Shown piece by piece: positions 10,563 to 20,707 of a stretch of 64,000 nucleotides of DNA. Origin of the DNA: Devosia naphthalenivorans (GTDB lineage Bacteria; Pseudomonadota; Alphaproteobacteria; Rhizobiales; Devosiaceae); contig NZ_PYVW01000012.1 of the NCBI RefSeq assembly GCF_003056355.1, positions 62,001 to 126,000 on the forward strand. The letters are read 5' to 3'. Position 1 is the stretch's first letter. Every line of letters starts with the position of its first letter. A program made the translations under genes and the position numbers. The notes below the pieces were generated by a model that was not told the origin of the DNA, made no database searches, and saw only the letters and a list, made by a program, of their open reading frames with translations.

Positions 10563-11324
10563 ATGAGCATAGACACAGCCCCCAAGCAAAGCTGGTGGAA
10601 CCGGATCGCCCACCCGGGGCAGTTCGTCGCCTGGACGAGACCCCTGCTGTGGCCGCTGACCGCGCTTACCGCCGTTCTGTTCGTGGTGGGTCTGTGGTTC
10701 GCCTTCTTCGCTTCGCCCGAGGACTACCAGATGGGCGATACCGTGCGCATCATGTATGTCCACGTGCCCAATGCCTGGCTCTCCCAGTTCGTCTACGGCA
10801 TCATGGCCGTGTCGGCGCTGGGCACGCTGGTGTGGCGCCATCCACTGGCCGATGTATCGATGAAGGCCGCCGCCCCTCTGGGCGCCCTCTTCACGGCGCT
10901 GGCGCTGTTCACCGGCGCGCTGTGGGGCCGGCCAACCTGGGGCACGTTCTGGGAATGGGACGGGCGGATGACCTCGACCTTGGTGCTGCTGTTCATCTAT
11001 CTGGGCATCGTCGCGCTGTGGCGCGCCTTTGATGACCAGTTGCGCGCCGCACGGATCATCGCGGTGTTCACGCTCGTGGGGGCCATCAACATTCCCATCA
11101 TCAAGTTTTCCGTCGATTGGTGGTCGACGCTGCATCAACCCGCCAGCGTCTTCCGGGCCGATGGACCACGCATGCCCGGCTCGATCCTGACGCCGCTGAT
11201 GGTGATGTTTGTCGCGTTTACATTGCTGTTTCTGACACTGCACCTCAAAGCCATGCACACCGAGATCAAGCGCCGCCGCGTTGTGACCCTGCAACGCAAG
11301 GCTGCGCAGGGGGCATCATCGTGA
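10563..11324 (+). CDS. ccmC: Heme-handling protein CcmC
   Basis: 253-residue inner-membrane protein that presents heme to CcmE. The tryptophan-rich WWD motif WGTFWEWD is at residues 126-133, and the two heme-ligand histidine regions are MYVHVPNAW (H67) and STLHQPASV. Six membrane segments. Start ATG 10563 follows the R3 repeat; the gene overlaps ccmD by GTGA. ccmE, ccmF, ccmH and ccmI are not in this window and must be elsewhere. Confidence 0.97.
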   Translation: MSIDTAPKQSWWNRIAHPGQFVAWTRPLLWPLTALTAVLFVVGLWFAFFASPEDYQMGDTVRIMYVHVPNAWLSQFVYGIMAVSALGTLVWRHPLADVSMKAAAPLGALFTALALFTGALWGRPTWGTFWEWDGRMTSTLVLLFIYLGIVALWRAFDDQLRAARIIAVFTLVGAINIPIIKFSVDWWSTLHQPASVFRADGPRMPGSILTPLMVMFVAFTLLFLTLHLKAMHTEIKRRRVVTLQRKAAQGASS

Positions 11325-11473
11325 TCGATCTGGGGCCACATGCGGTTTTCATCATCTGGGCCTATCTAGGCGTGGCGCTTGGCGTAGCGGGCCTGATCGG
11401 CTGGACCCTGATCGACGCCCGCAACACGGCGAAAAAGCTCGCGGCCCTTGAAGCCAGCCGGTCCGCCAAATGA
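11321..11473 (+). CDS. ccmD: Heme exporter small subunit CcmD
   Basis: A 50-residue single-span protein: MIDLGPHAVFIIWAYLGVAL then a short loop and a basic, alanine-rich tail (NTAKKLAALEASRSAK). CcmD anchors CcmE and CcmABC together. It starts at GTG 11321, overlapping the ccmC stop, and its own stop overlaps the next start by ATGA, which is the classic ccmC-ccmD-ccmG arrangement. The gene is too short for many gene callers, but position and topology make it convincing. Confidence 0.9.
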   Translation: MIDLGPHAVFIIWAYLGVALGVAGLIGWTLIDARNTAKKLAALEASRSAK

Positions 11474-12006
11474 TGCGCTATGTGCTGTTCGGCCTGCCGC
11501 TGATCGCGCTGGTGGCGCTGGTGGCGGTGTTTGCCCTCTCGATCAATCGCGACCCCAATCTGGTCCGCTCCGTCCTGATCGACAAGCCGGCGCCGGCCTT
11601 CACCATGGCCGCAGTGCCCGAGCTTGGCGTTCCAGGCTTCGACACCGCCGCGCTCAAGGGCGAAGTGACGGTGGTCAATGTCTTTGCCAGCTGGTGCATC
11701 CCCTGCCGCGACGAACATCCCCTGCTGGTGGCCCTCAAGGACGTGACAGGCGTGCGCCTCTTTGGCATCAACCAGTCCGATGCGCCGGAAAATGCGCGGG
11801 CGTTTCTGGCTGAACTGGGCAATCCCTATGACGCAGTCGGCGCCGATCGGGACCGTCGTGTTTCGATCGACTGGGGCGTGTACGGCGTGCCCGAGACCTT
11901 CGTCGTGGATGCCCAAGGCGTCATCACCTTCAAGCATGTAGGCCCGCTGACGCCCAAGGCGATCGAGGCGGAATTGTTGCCGGCGATCAAAAAGGCGCGA
12001 GGCTAA
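11470..12006 (+). CDS. ccmG: Thiol:disulfide interchange protein CcmG/DsbE
   Basis: 178-residue membrane-anchored thioredoxin that reduces apocytochrome c cysteines before heme attachment. N-terminal anchor (residues 4-24), then the active site WCIPC at 75-79 (C76, C79), GINQSDAPENARAFL and the cis-proline loop YGVPETFVVD. Acts in the periplasm. It closes the ccmABCDG group; the 338-nt stretch after it carries repeats only. Confidence 0.95.
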   Translation: MMRYVLFGLPLIALVALVAVFALSINRDPNLVRSVLIDKPAPAFTMAAVPELGVPGFDTAALKGEVTVVNVFASWCIPCRDEHPLLVALKDVTGVRLFGINQSDAPENARAFLAELGNPYDAVGADRDRRVSIDWGVYGVPETFVVDAQGVITFKHVGPLTPKAIEAELLPAIKKARG

Positions 12007-12041
12007 ACCTCGAGTCACCCCGCCCCTCGCCTTTCTGATCA

Positions 12042-12193
12042 CCTCGCCCCTCAGGGGAGAGGTCGGCGCGTAGCGCCGGGTGAGGGGTGCGATGCTGCAA
12101 CGAGGTGATATCCCAGCATCGCACCCCTCACCCCAGCTTTGCCACGTCGCTCACACTCCTGGCGGCGCTACCCTCTCCCCTAAGGGGCGAGGG
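12042..12193. repeat. Large inverted repeat R2 downstream of ccmG
   Basis: Left part 12042-12097 reads CCTCGCCCCTCAGGGGAGAG... and ends GTGCGATGCTG; the right part 12114-12193 starts CAGCATCGCACCCCTCACCCC and ends CTCTCCCC...GGGGCGAGG, so the ends and the centre are complementary. Together with R1 copy c it fills the 12007-12344 gene-free stretch, in which I see no ORF or RNA gene. Confidence 0.7.
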
Positions 12194-12235
12194 GACGATG
12201 GAGCCGTACGCTGTAGAGACACACGACTGGCAGCA

Positions 12236-12335
12236 GCCCTCATGGTGAGCCTGTCGAACCACGAGGGCGTGGCAAAATCGCGCCGCGACCACATCCTTCA
12301 ACATCCCGAACTTATCGAACGCTCAGGATGTGGCG
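12236..12335. repeat. Dispersed inverted repeat, family R1 copy c
   Basis: Contains CCCTCATGGTGAGCCTGTCG and, about 60 nt on, a diverged opposite arm (TTATCGAACGCTCAGGATGT). Same unit as 4633-4731 and 23812-23898. The trailing GTGGCA is also shared between copies. Confidence 0.65.
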
Positions 12336-12344
12336 CAATAACCC

Positions 12345-12545
12345 TCAAAAATCACTCGTCAGCCCTTTAATCTCCCAATCCCCATAACGCACCGGCTCGA
12401 GCCCCCCACGCCCGCCTTCTTCCTTCGGCGCGAACGCGCCCTTGGCATCGATCTCCCGACGGCGTGCCTCCGCCTCGGCCAGCGCCCGCCTGGCAGCGTC
12501 GCTCAGTGGCGGCCGCGGTGCTTCGTCTTCGCTTTGCTCGCTCAT
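12345..12545 (-). CDS. DUF1674 / succinate dehydrogenase assembly factor 4-like protein
   Basis: A 66-residue protein ending [20 protein letters not shown] plus LTSDF, the diagnostic C-terminus of the DUF1674/SDHAF4 family, which in mitochondria protects flavinylated SdhA before complex II assembly. The N-terminal half is charged and alanine-rich. Three starts are possible (GTG 12554, ATG 12551, ATG 12545); only 12545 has GGAG at a good 8-nt spacing. Divergent from htpX. The bacterial function is inferred from the mitochondrial homologue. Confidence 0.85.
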   Translation of the reverse strand: MSEQSEDEAPRPPLSDAARRALAEAEARRREIDAKGAFAPKEEGGRGGLEPVRYGDWEIKGLTSDF

Positions 12546-12640
12546 GGACATCACTCCAGATTACCATTTGGTCATGCGCTTGCATGGAACCCTTGGGATC
12601 ACAACATAATTGCCTAACAACGCGAACCCAAGGGCTCCTG

Positions 12641-13624
12641 ATGTTCAACACATTCCGCACCACCGTTCTACTTGCAGCGCTGACGGCGCTGTTCATGGTT
12701 GTCGGCTATTTCATCGGCGGCACCAGCGGCATGATGATCGCCTTCGTTTTTGCGCTGCTCACCAATCTCTTCAGCTATTGGAACTCCGACAAGCTGGTGC
12801 TGCGCATGCAGAACGCCGTGCCCGTCGAGCGCTCACGCGTCCCCGAACTCTATGACATGGTCGACGTGCTGTCGCGCAAGGCCGGAATCCCGACCCCTGC
12901 GGTTTATGTGATCCAGTCCGACCAGCCCAATGCCTTTGCCACCGGCCGCAATCCGCAGAACGCCGCCGTTGCGGTATCGAGCGGGCTGCTCAAATATCTC
13001 GATACCCGCGAAGTCGCCGCCGTGGTGGCGCACGAGCTGGCCCATATCCGCTCGCGCGATACCCTGATCATGACCATCACCGCGACCTTTGCCGGCGCAA
13101 TTTCGGCGCTGGCGCAGTTTGGGCTGTTCTTTGGCGGCGGCAATAACCGCGACAATCCGCTGGGCGGCATTGGCGCGCTGCTGATGATGTTTCTCGCGCC
13201 CGTTGCCGCCATGATCGTGCAGATGGCGGTGAGCCGCACCCGTGAATACGAAGCAGACAAAGACGGCGCCGAAATTTCGAGCGACCCGTTGGCGCTGGCT
13301 TCTGCCCTGCAAAAGATCGCGCAACTCGCCCGGCGGCAAGTCAACGTCGCGGCTGAACGCAACCCCGCCATGGCGCATATGTACATCATCAATCCCCTGT
13401 CGGGCGCGCGCATGGACAACCTCTTTTCCACCCACCCTGATACTGGCAATCGCATCGCAGCGCTGCGCAAGCTTGCAGCATCGATGCAGGTGGACGATAA
13501 GGGCAAAAGGCCTCAGCCTCGCCCTACCCCGACCACGACCGGTCGCGACATCGGCGGTGGCTGGCGCGTGCCGACCGTCGGACGGACCGACGAGGACGGC
13601 GGACAACGCGGTCCCTGGGGATAA
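12641..13624 (+). CDS. htpX: Membrane zinc metalloprotease HtpX
   Basis: 327-residue M48 protease that degrades misfolded inner-membrane proteins alongside FtsH. Two N-terminal helices (residues 8-25, 30-45), the zinc site HELAH at 131-135, two more helices, and the third-ligand region [16 protein letters not shown]. The C-terminus is a proline/glycine-rich tail ([20 protein letters not shown]), variable in the family. ATG 12641 gives the standard [15 protein letters not shown]; the ORF is open upstream to 12464 but that part overlaps the divergent gene. Confidence 0.96.
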   Translation: MFNTFRTTVLLAALTALFMVVGYFIGGTSGMMIAFVFALLTNLFSYWNSDKLVLRMQNAVPVERSRVPELYDMVDVLSRKAGIPTPAVYVIQSDQPNAFATGRNPQNAAVAVSSGLLKYLDTREVAAVVAHELAHIRSRDTLIMTITATFAGAISALAQFGLFFGGGNNRDNPLGGIGALLMMFLAPVAAMIVQMAVSRTREYEADKDGAEISSDPLALASALQKIAQLARRQVNVAAERNPAMAHMYIINPLSGARMDNLFSTHPDTGNRIAALRKLAASMQVDDKGKRPQPRPTPTTTGRDIGGGWRVPTVGRTDEDGGQRGPWG

Positions 13625-13633
13625 AAAAGAAGC

Positions 13634-14932
13634 GTGGCGAACAAACCTGATCCGGCGGGGCTCAAGCTCCGCCTCGTTGCTGCACAGCGGCTGAAATCTG
13701 TTCTGGCGGGCGAAAACTTCTCGCCCCTGACCGCAAGCGATCTGCCCGACGGGCGCGATCGTGCGCTGGCCAACAGGTTGATCACCACGGCCCTGCGCCG
13801 CCAGGGCCAGCTCAACTTCATTATTCACGCGCTGCTCGAAAAGGGCATGCCCGGTAAGTCCGGCACCTTCGAAGCCGTGCTGCGGCTGTCCCTCGCCCAG
13901 CTGGTGTTCCTGCCCGATCTTGGCGCCCATTCGGCGCTGTTCCTGGCGGTAGAAGCCACCAAGCGCGATCCCAAGGCACGCCATTTGAGCGGATTGATGA
14001 ACGCCGTCTTGCGCAATGCCCAGGCCAATTCGGCCAAATTCGGCATGCTGAGCGATGATCTGCTGATTCCCGAAACTTTTGGCGATACCTGGCTGGAAGC
14101 CTATGGCGAGGAAGCCATTTCCGGTTTCTCCGACGCCCTGCTCGCCGGCGCGCCGCTCGATCTGACCCTCAAGAACGACGACGCCGAACTGATCGACCAA
14201 TTGAGTGCCGAGCCGGTGATCGCCGATACCGTGCGCATCGAACAGCGGGACCGGCCAGTAGAGGCCCTGCCCGGCTATGCTGAAGGCCGCTGGTGGGTGC
14301 AGGATGCCGCATCAGCCATTCCGGCGCGCCTCCTGGGTCTGACGCCGGGCAAGCGGGTGCTCGACCTGTGCGCCGCCCCCGGTGGCAAGACGGCACAATT
14401 GATCAAGGCCGGTCACCTGGTGACGGCACTGGACAGCGACCCCAAGCGCGTGGAGCGGCTCAAGGGCAATCTCGAACGGCTCGACTACAAGGCCGAGATC
14501 ATCGTCGGCGATGCCGGCACCTATGCTCCCGGATCCCCCTATGACGGCGTGCTGCTCGACGCCCCCTGTTCGGCCACCGGAACGTTCCGCCGCCATCCAG
14601 AGGTGATCTGGCATCGTTCATCCGGCGACGTGGCCGGCCGCATGCGGCTGCAGCGCGCGCTTCTGACCAACGCCTTCCGCTGCGTCGATGCAGGTGGCGT
14701 GCTGATCTATTGCGTCTGCTCGCTTGAACCTGCCGAGGGCGAGGAACAGGTCGATTGGGCGCTGGAGCATCTGCCCGGCCTCAAGCTCTGGCCAATCGAA
14801 CCAGGTGAATTGACCGGGCTTGAGCAGGCAGTTTCATCGCGCGGACTGGTGCGCACCCATCCCGGCATGATGCCTGGCGGACGCGACGGCGGCATGGATG
14901 GATTTTTTGTAGCGCGTTTTCGCCGGCAGTAA
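13634..14932 (+). CDS. rsmB: 16S rRNA m5C967 methyltransferase RsmB
   Basis: 432 residues: an N-terminal NusB-like RNA-binding domain (to about 150) and a C-terminal Rossmann methyltransferase. SAM motif LDLCAAPGGKTAQL near residue 237, DAPCSATGTFRRHPEV (first catalytic cysteine) near 310, and YCVCSLEPAEGEEQV (second catalytic cysteine) near 360. Starts at GTG 13634, 9 nt after htpX, so the two are probably co-transcribed. Confidence 0.96.
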   Translation: MANKPDPAGLKLRLVAAQRLKSVLAGENFSPLTASDLPDGRDRALANRLITTALRRQGQLNFIIHALLEKGMPGKSGTFEAVLRLSLAQLVFLPDLGAHSALFLAVEATKRDPKARHLSGLMNAVLRNAQANSAKFGMLSDDLLIPETFGDTWLEAYGEEAISGFSDALLAGAPLDLTLKNDDAELIDQLSAEPVIADTVRIEQRDRPVEALPGYAEGRWWVQDAASAIPARLLGLTPGKRVLDLCAAPGGKTAQLIKAGHLVTALDSDPKRVERLKGNLERLDYKAEIIVGDAGTYAPGSPYDGVLLDAPCSATGTFRRHPEVIWHRSSGDVAGRMRLQRALLTNAFRCVDAGGVLIYCVCSLEPAEGEEQVDWALEHLPGLKLWPIEPGELTGLEQAVSSRGLVRTHPGMMPGGRDGGMDGFFVARFRRQ

Positions 14933-15108
14933 GTCATGATGCGAATAGGTGGAAATCGCATTTTCACCGGCAGCTTTAAGACCGCGTCAGACTACAGTGC
15001 CGATTCGGCGTCTTTCGGGGGGAAGGCGGCCCAGCAAAGGTATGTGGCGTTGAAGAGCAAGCAAACAGGGAAGCACGCCAGGGTCGGGCGTGCTGCAAGA
15101 CCAGAGCA

Positions 15109-16707
15109 ATGCTGAAGCGTGCTCGCCACAAATTGCAGCGTGCTGCCTACCGCTTTGCCGACGCTTCGGTAACGCTGCCCCTGCTACGCTGGACCTGGCG
15201 GAGCCTGGCCGACGACGCCTTTGCCGGCGACCTCCCCGAATTCCGCCCCGCAGACCGCGACGCCGTGCGCGACATGATGTCGGGCCGCTACCTGCTCGCC
15301 AGCAAGCTGGTTGAAACCGGCGGCACCTCTCCCTTTTCTGTCGACGTCGAACACCTCGATTGGTGGTTGAATCTGCACGGTTTTTCCTGGCTGCGCCATT
15401 TCCGCGACGTAACCGACAATGGCGAGCGCCGCTTCGCCCGCACCCTGGTGCTCGACTGGATCGGCCGCGAAGGCAAGTTCGAGAGCGATAGCTGGACCGT
15501 GCAGCTGACGGCGCAGCGCGTGCTCAACTGGCTGCGCCACCTGCCCCTGCTGCTCGAAGGCGCGACGCCCGAACAGGCCAAAACCATCCAGCGCGTCATC
15601 GGCACCCAGGTGCAAAGCCTCAAGATTCGCGGGCCATTGGCGAGCGAGCCGACGGATTCGCTATTTGCCGCCATTGCCGTGCTGGGCGCCGAACATTGCG
15701 AGCAGGACGACAAGACCGATGTGCCCGGCAAGGTGGAGCGGCTCAACAGATTGCTCGCCAGCCAGCTCGACGACAACGGCATGCACCTCTCGCGCAGCCC
15801 CAAAGTGCAGCTGCAATTGCTGGTGGAATTGTTGAGCGTGCGCGGCGTCGCCAGCGCCAGCAAGTCCGAGGCGGCCAATGAACTTGCCGCCCAGATCGAC
15901 CGCATGCACGAAAGCCTCGATGCGCTGACGCTGTCGAGCGGTGAGCCGGTATTCTTCAACGGCACCGGGCATTTGCCCCATGACGTGCTGATCGCCATCC
16001 AGTCCAATGGCCCCAGCCGCAAGCGGCGGTCCATGCTGCTGGGCGGCTATGGCATCCTGCGTGATGGCGATGCGGTGGTGATCGCCGATACGGGACTCCT
16101 GCCTCCACCAGGGCTGGATGGGGAGCTTCATGCCAGCGCCCTTGCGCTCGAATTTTCCCATGGCAGCGAGCTGATCTTTGGCTCCTGCGGGCCCGCTCCG
16201 TCCGACCTGCCGCAGAGCAAGGCGCTGTTCCAGCAAGGCGTGGCGCATTCCGGGCCCACCATCGATGCGGAAGATCTGGCTGGGTCAGGCAAGCCACAGG
16301 TGGAGCTCGACGCACACGACCATCTGCTCACCATGACCAGCGGTGGGTATGCCAGGCAGTTCGGAGTTGATATCGAACGCCGCGTGACACTGCTTTCGGG
16401 CGGCACGACCCTGGTTGGCCAGGATCGCTTGATCGGGCACGGAAGCCCCAAAGGCATCCTCTCGGCGCGGTTCCATCTGGCGCCGGGCGTGCTGGTGCGG
16501 CGCAACAACAATGAGGATATCGTGCGGCTGGTGCTGCCGAACGGTGCGGTCTGGAGCTTTCTTTGGGAGGGCGCCGATTTCCGCGACGAGGAAAGCGTGC
16601 GCCAATCGGCCTATGTCGGCTTCCACAAGACGCGCCAACTGGTGCTGGAGACCGAAGTCGCGGCCGATCGCGAGATTGCCTGGATCTTTACGCTGGAACA
16701 GAACTAG
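15109..16707 (+). CDS. Heparinase II/III family protein
   Basis: A 532-residue protein with an all-alpha N-terminal region containing HLDWWLNLHGFSWLRHF and a C-terminal beta-sandwich (from about residue 370) as in heparinase II/III (PF07940). Typical segments are LVLDWIGREGKFES, RVLNWLRHLPLLLEG and FNGTGHLPHDVL. It has no signal peptide, unlike secreted lyases. The position between rsmB and purH is a conserved alphaproteobacterial arrangement as I recall it, suggesting a housekeeping envelope role rather than heparin degradation. The preceding 14933-15108 gap contains an open 59-codon frame of unconvincing composition. Confidence 0.85.
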   Translation: MLKRARHKLQRAAYRFADASVTLPLLRWTWRSLADDAFAGDLPEFRPADRDAVRDMMSGRYLLASKLVETGGTSPFSVDVEHLDWWLNLHGFSWLRHFRDVTDNGERRFARTLVLDWIGREGKFESDSWTVQLTAQRVLNWLRHLPLLLEGATPEQAKTIQRVIGTQVQSLKIRGPLASEPTDSLFAAIAVLGAEHCEQDDKTDVPGKVERLNRLLASQLDDNGMHLSRSPKVQLQLLVELLSVRGVASASKSEAANELAAQIDRMHESLDALTLSSGEPVFFNGTGHLPHDVLIAIQSNGPSRKRRSMLLGGYGILRDGDAVVIADTGLLPPPGLDGELHASALALEFSHGSELIFGSCGPAPSDLPQSKALFQQGVAHSGPTIDAEDLAGSGKPQVELDAHDHLLTMTSGGYARQFGVDIERRVTLLSGGTTLVGQDRLIGHGSPKGILSARFHLAPGVLVRRNNNEDIVRLVLPNGAVWSFLWEGADFRDEESVRQSAYVGFHKTRQLVLETEVAADREIAWIFTLEQN

Positions 16708-16767
16708 CCGCGCTGGCGGGTTCATGCTAGCGAGCGCGGACCACTCACAAACACGCGGAAAACCCAG

Positions 16768-18351
16768 ATGAGCAAGACAGTCAAGGTCGGGCGGGCGCTG
16801 CTTTCGGTATTCGATAAGGCCGGCATGGCTGAGTTCGCCAAAGGTCTCTCGGAGGCCGGGGTCGAGCTGGTTTCTACCGGCGGCACCCACAAGCTGATCA
16901 AGGATTCCGGGCTTCCCGTGCGCGAAATCGCTGACCTGACGGGTTTTCCCGAAATGATGGATGGCCGCGTCAAGACGCTGCACCCCAAGGTGCATGGTGG
17001 CCTGCTGGCGGTGCGCGACAAGCCCGAGCACGCCGCTTCCATGGACGAGCATGAGATCGGTGCGATCGACCTCGTGGTTGTGAATCTTTATCCCTTCGAG
17101 AAGACTGTCGCCTCGGGCGCTGGCTACGACGACATCATCGAGAACATCGATATCGGCGGCCCGGCCATGGTGCGCTCGGCGGCCAAGAACCACGCCTATG
17201 TTACGGTGGTGGTCGACCCCGCCGATTACCCGGCCATTCTCGAGGCCATCAAGGCCGGCGGCATCCCGTTCGAGCTGCGCCAGAAACTGGCGGCCAAGGC
17301 CTATGCCCGCACCGCAGCCTATGACAGTGCTATTTCAAGCTGGTTCGCTCGTGAGATCGACTTTGCCGATGTGACCTATCGCAGCTTTGCTGGCACGCTG
17401 AGCGAAGTCATGCGCTACGGCGAGAACCCGCATCAATGGGCCGCCTTCTACAAGACCGGGGAGAACCGCCCCGGCGTTGCAACCGCGCGTCAGGTGCAGG
17501 GCAAGACGCTGAGCTACAACAACATCAACGACACCGATGCCGCGTTCGAACTGGTCAGCGAATTCGACCCCGCTGAAAGCGCCGCAGTCGCCATCATCAA
17601 GCACGCCAATCCGTGTGGCGTCGCCGTAGCGGGCGATCTCAAGACCGCTTACCTCCGGGCGCTGCGCACCGATCCGGTTTCGGCCTTTGGCGGCATTGTC
17701 GCCACCAACCGCGAGATCGATGCCGACACCGCCACCGAGATCGTCAAGGTCTTCACCGAAGTGATCGTCGCGCCTTCCGCGACACCGGAAGCCCAGGACA
17801 TCATCGCGGCCAAGAAGAATCTGCGCCTGCTGCTGACCGGCGGGCTGGCCGACGCAAAGGCCGAGGGGCTGCAGGTCAAATCCGTTGCGGGGGGCCTCTT
17901 GGTACAAGGCCGCGACAACCGCAATGTCGACGATTGCGAACTCAAGGTGGTGACCAAGCGCCAGCCGACGGAACATGAACTGACGGACCTCAAGCTGGCC
18001 GCCAAGGTGGCCAAGCACGTCAAGTCCAACGCCATCATCTACGTCAAGGACGGCGCGACGGCCGGCATCGGCGCGGGACAGATGTCCCGGGTGGATTCGG
18101 CACGGGTCGCCCATCGCAAGTCCATCGATGCGGCCGGGGCGGCTGGTCTCACCGATGCGCTGACGCAAGGCTCGGTGGTGGCTTCGGACGCGTTTTTCCC
18201 CTTTGCCGATGGGCTTGAAGCCTTGGTTGCAGCGGGTGCGACGGCCGTGATCCAGCCCGGCGGGTCGATGCGCGACGATGAAGTGATCGCCGCAGCAGAC
18301 GCAGCCGGTATCGCCATGGTGATGACTGGCATGCGCCACTTCCGGCACTGA
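16768..18351 (+). CDS. purH: Bifunctional AICAR formyltransferase / IMP cyclohydrolase
   Basis: Catalyses the last two steps of de novo IMP synthesis. 527 residues: N-terminal IMP cyclohydrolase domain ([43 protein letters not shown]), C-terminal AICAR transformylase with the catalytic K-H motif [11 protein letters not shown] near residue 275 and [13 protein letters not shown]. The ending [11 protein letters not shown] is the universal PurH C-terminus. A 60-nt spacer separates it from the heparinase-like gene. Confidence 0.98.
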   Translation: MSKTVKVGRALLSVFDKAGMAEFAKGLSEAGVELVSTGGTHKLIKDSGLPVREIADLTGFPEMMDGRVKTLHPKVHGGLLAVRDKPEHAASMDEHEIGAIDLVVVNLYPFEKTVASGAGYDDIIENIDIGGPAMVRSAAKNHAYVTVVVDPADYPAILEAIKAGGIPFELRQKLAAKAYARTAAYDSAISSWFAREIDFADVTYRSFAGTLSEVMRYGENPHQWAAFYKTGENRPGVATARQVQGKTLSYNNINDTDAAFELVSEFDPAESAAVAIIKHANPCGVAVAGDLKTAYLRALRTDPVSAFGGIVATNREIDADTATEIVKVFTEVIVAPSATPEAQDIIAAKKNLRLLLTGGLADAKAEGLQVKSVAGGLLVQGRDNRNVDDCELKVVTKRQPTEHELTDLKLAAKVAKHVKSNAIIYVKDGATAGIGAGQMSRVDSARVAHRKSIDAAGAAGLTDALTQGSVVASDAFFPFADGLEALVAAGATAVIQPGGSMRDDEVIAAADAAGIAMVMTGMRHFRH

Positions 18352-18393
18352 CTGGGGTTCGGCAGGAGGGGCCCGGCTGGGTCGAGATCGAAT

Positions 18394-18420
18394 AACCGTA
18401 CCCATGAGTACGGTTTAACT
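18394..18420 (+). terminator. Weak terminator-like hairpin after purH
   Basis: AACCGTAC (18394-18401), loop CCATGA, GTACGGTT (18408-18415), then TAACTT. The stem is perfect but the T-tract is short. Confidence 0.4.
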
Positions 18421-18449
18421 TGACCCATTTGCTGTCTGTGGCTTAGAAC
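18420..18449 (+). promoter_or_regulatory. Possible leuC promoter
   Basis: TTGACC at 18420-18425 and TAGAAC at 18444-18449 with an 18-nt spacer, about 30 nt upstream of the leuC ATG. The -35 is good, the -10 is a 4/6 match. Inference from position and pattern only. Confidence 0.35.
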
Positions 18450-18480
18450 GACTCCAAACTCTTCCTGCCGGAACATAGAC

Positions 18481-19887
18481 ATGACCAAGGCCCGCACGCT
18501 TTACGACAAGATCTGGGACGACCATCTGGTCCAGAACAATGAGGACGGCACGTCCCTCATTTATATCGACCGGCATCTCGTGCACGAAGTGACCAGCCCC
18601 CAGGCCTTCGAGGGCCTGCGCATGAACAACCGCAAGGTGCGCCACCCCGAGCGCACCCTGGCCGTTGTCGACCACAACGTGCCCACCACCGATCGCTCCC
18701 TGCCCAATCCGGACCCCGAAAGCGCCATCCAGATCGCGGCTCTGGCCGAAAACACCAGGGATTTCGGCGTCGAATATTTCGACCCCTTCGACAAGCGCCA
18801 GGGCATCGTGCACATCGTTGGACCCGAACAGGGTTTTACCCTGCCCGGCATGACCATTGTTTGCGGTGACAGCCATACATCGACCCACGGCGCTTTCGGC
18901 GCCCTGGCGCATGGCATCGGCACGTCCGAAGTGGAACATGTGCTGGCGACGCAGACGCTCATCCAGCAAAAGGCCAAGAACATGCTGGTGCGTGTGGACG
19001 GCCAGCTGCCACCACACGTAACAGCCAAGGACATTATTCTTGCCATCATCGGCGAGATCGGCACCGCCGGCGGCAATGGCCACGTCATCGAATTTGCCGG
19101 CGAAGCGATCCGTTCGCTCTCCATGGAAGGCCGCATGACGGTCTGCAACATGACCATCGAAGGCGGCGCCCGCGCTGGCCTGATCGCGCCCGACGAAAAG
19201 ACCTTTGCCTATGTGAAGGACCGCCCCCGCGCGCCCAAGGGCGAAGCATTCGACATGGCCGTCGATTACTGGAAGACGCTCTACACGGATGAAGGCGCGG
19301 TTTACGACAAGGTGGTCATCCTTGATGCCGCCAAGCTTCCGCCCATCGTCTCCTGGGGTTCCTCCCCCGAGGACGTAATCACCGTGACCGGCGCAGTGCC
19401 TAATCCCGACGACATTGCCGACGAGAACAAGCGCGCGTCCAAGTGGCGGGCCCTTGATTATATGGGCCTCAAGCCCGGCACCCCGATCACCGAGATCGCG
19501 GTCGATCGCGTATTCATCGGCTCCTGCACCAATGGCCGTATCGAAGACCTGCGCGCTGCCGCCGCCGTAATTGGGGACCGCAAGGTCGCTTCCACCGTCA
19601 GCGCCATGGTCGTGCCCGGCTCCGGGCTGGTCAAGGATCAGGCCGAGGCCGAAGGCTTGCATACGATCTTCCTCAATGCAGGCTTTGAATGGCGCGAGCC
19701 GGGCTGCTCGATGTGCCTTGCCATGAACCCAGACAAGCTCAAGCCGCAGGAACGTTGCGCTTCGACCTCCAACCGCAACTTCGAAGGCCGCCAGGGCTTC
19801 AAGGGCCGCACCCATCTGGTATCGCCCGCCATGGCTGCCGCTGCCGCGATTGCTGGCCATTTCGTCGATATCCGCGAGTGGCAGTAA
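18481..19887 (+). CDS. leuC: 3-isopropylmalate dehydratase large subunit
   Basis: LeuC, with LeuD, converts 2- to 3-isopropylmalate in leucine synthesis using a [4Fe-4S] cluster. 468 residues, normal length. Cluster cysteines are C349 (GSCTNG) and C409 and C412 ([10 protein letters not shown]). Other motifs: [45 protein letters not shown]. leuD is not adjacent here; the next gene, overlapping by 10 nt, is a small metallopeptidase. Confidence 0.97.
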   Translation: MTKARTLYDKIWDDHLVQNNEDGTSLIYIDRHLVHEVTSPQAFEGLRMNNRKVRHPERTLAVVDHNVPTTDRSLPNPDPESAIQIAALAENTRDFGVEYFDPFDKRQGIVHIVGPEQGFTLPGMTIVCGDSHTSTHGAFGALAHGIGTSEVEHVLATQTLIQQKAKNMLVRVDGQLPPHVTAKDIILAIIGEIGTAGGNGHVIEFAGEAIRSLSMEGRMTVCNMTIEGGARAGLIAPDEKTFAYVKDRPRAPKGEAFDMAVDYWKTLYTDEGAVYDKVVILDAAKLPPIVSWGSSPEDVITVTGAVPNPDDIADENKRASKWRALDYMGLKPGTPITEIAVDRVFIGSCTNGRIEDLRAAAAVIGDRKVASTVSAMVVPGSGLVKDQAEAEGLHTIFLNAGFEWREPGCSMCLAMNPDKLKPQERCASTSNRNFEGRQGFKGRTHLVSPAMAAAAAIAGHFVDIREWQ

Positions 19888-20306
19888 GCCAGAACGATTG
19901 GGGGGCGCGGTTCGCGCCCACCCTCGATGACATCGAGGCGCTGGCGACCAAGGCCCTGCGGGAACTCCCCGAGCCGTTCCGCTCGCTAGCTGCCGATGTG
20001 ACCTGCACGGTTGCCGACTTCGCCGAAGACGATGTGCTCGAAGGCTTCGGCATGGAAAGCCCGTTCGAGCTTATGGGACTTTTCTCCGGCATCGGGCTGA
20101 CCGAAGACGGCGCCGTCCCCCAGACCGGGCAATTGCCCAATACCGTGTTCCTCTATCGCCGCGCCATCCTCGACTACTGGGCCGAGAACGACGACAACAC
20201 GCTCGGCGAAGTCGTCACCCACGTGCTGATCCACGAACTGGGTCACCATTTCGGCTTTTCCGACGATGACATGGAAGCCATCGAGGCGGCAGCCGACAAC
20301 GACTAG
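19878..20306 (+). CDS. Small zincin-like metallopeptidase (PF06262 type)
   Basis: 142 residues. Family features: [20 protein letters not shown] near the N-terminus, [24 protein letters not shown] and the metal motif [17 protein letters not shown] near residue 118 (HExxHHxG). No signal peptide; acidic protein. Function unknown. The best start is GTG 19878, overlapping the leuC end; no ATG is available before the conserved region. Its stop overlaps the stop of the convergent gene at 20303. Confidence 0.85.
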   Translation: MAVSQNDWGARFAPTLDDIEALATKALRELPEPFRSLAADVTCTVADFAEDDVLEGFGMESPFELMGLFSGIGLTEDGAVPQTGQLPNTVFLYRRAILDYWAENDDNTLGEVVTHVLIHELGHHFGFSDDDMEAIEAAADND

Positions 20307-20707
20307 GTCGGATCGGGCGCCGAACGGTCGTCCTTGCCGGGTGTTTTGATCGAGATATTGGCGGGCTGGCGGGCCGCGTTGGTGGTCTGCTCTTCGCTGT
20401 TGCCCTCGCGCGGCACGAAGTGGAAATCATTGTCGAGCACGCCCGGCTGATCGTCATTGACCTTAAGTGCCAGCCCGTTCTTCTCCAGCTGCTCGAGCCA
20501 TTCGTCCCAGCCGGAAAGCGTCCAGCCGCCGGTCAGCGGGTTATCCGGGCCTTCATTGCGCTCGGCATTGAGGGCGTGCTGGCCAAAGGTGATCTGCAGC
20601 AGGACGCGGTCCTCGTGCACATCCGGAGTATCGAGCATCATCGGATTGCCGCCCCGGGCAGTCGCCCATTGGCGGATCTCCTCATGTGACGTCAATATTC
20701 TGGCCAT
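20303..20707 (-). CDS. Conserved hypothetical protein with an N-terminal 'HEEIRQWAxARGG' motif
   Basis: 134 residues, not assigned to a named family by me. The N-terminus (MARILTSHEEIRQWATARGG) is followed by VLLQITFGQHALNAERNEGP and GGWTLSGWDEWLEQLEKNGL, and the last 45 residues are hydrophilic and probably disordered. No membrane segment or signal peptide. ATG 20707 has AAGGAG 7 nt upstream, which supports a real gene. Convergent with, and overlapping by 4 nt, the zincin gene. Confidence 0.75.
   Translation of the reverse strand: MARILTSHEEIRQWATARGGNPMMLDTPDVHEDRVLLQITFGQHALNAERNEGPDNPLTGGWTLSGWDEWLEQLEKNGLALKVNDDQPGVLDNDFHFVPREGNSEEQTTNAARQPANISIKTPGKDDRSAPDPT

Noticed and set aside
10757..10768. 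CACGTG within ccmC, and similar ones at about 20221 and 26260
   Set aside because: Lack the TTCACGTGAA core, so not counted as parS-like.
14936..15115. 59-codon open frame between rsmB and the heparinase-like gene (MMRIGGNRIF...)
   Set aside because: No clear ribosome-binding site, unusual composition, no family; overlap with the next start is not enough evidence.
18415..19860. 481-codon minus-strand frame opposite leuC
   Set aside because: Antisense to an unmistakable LeuC; composition of a shadow.
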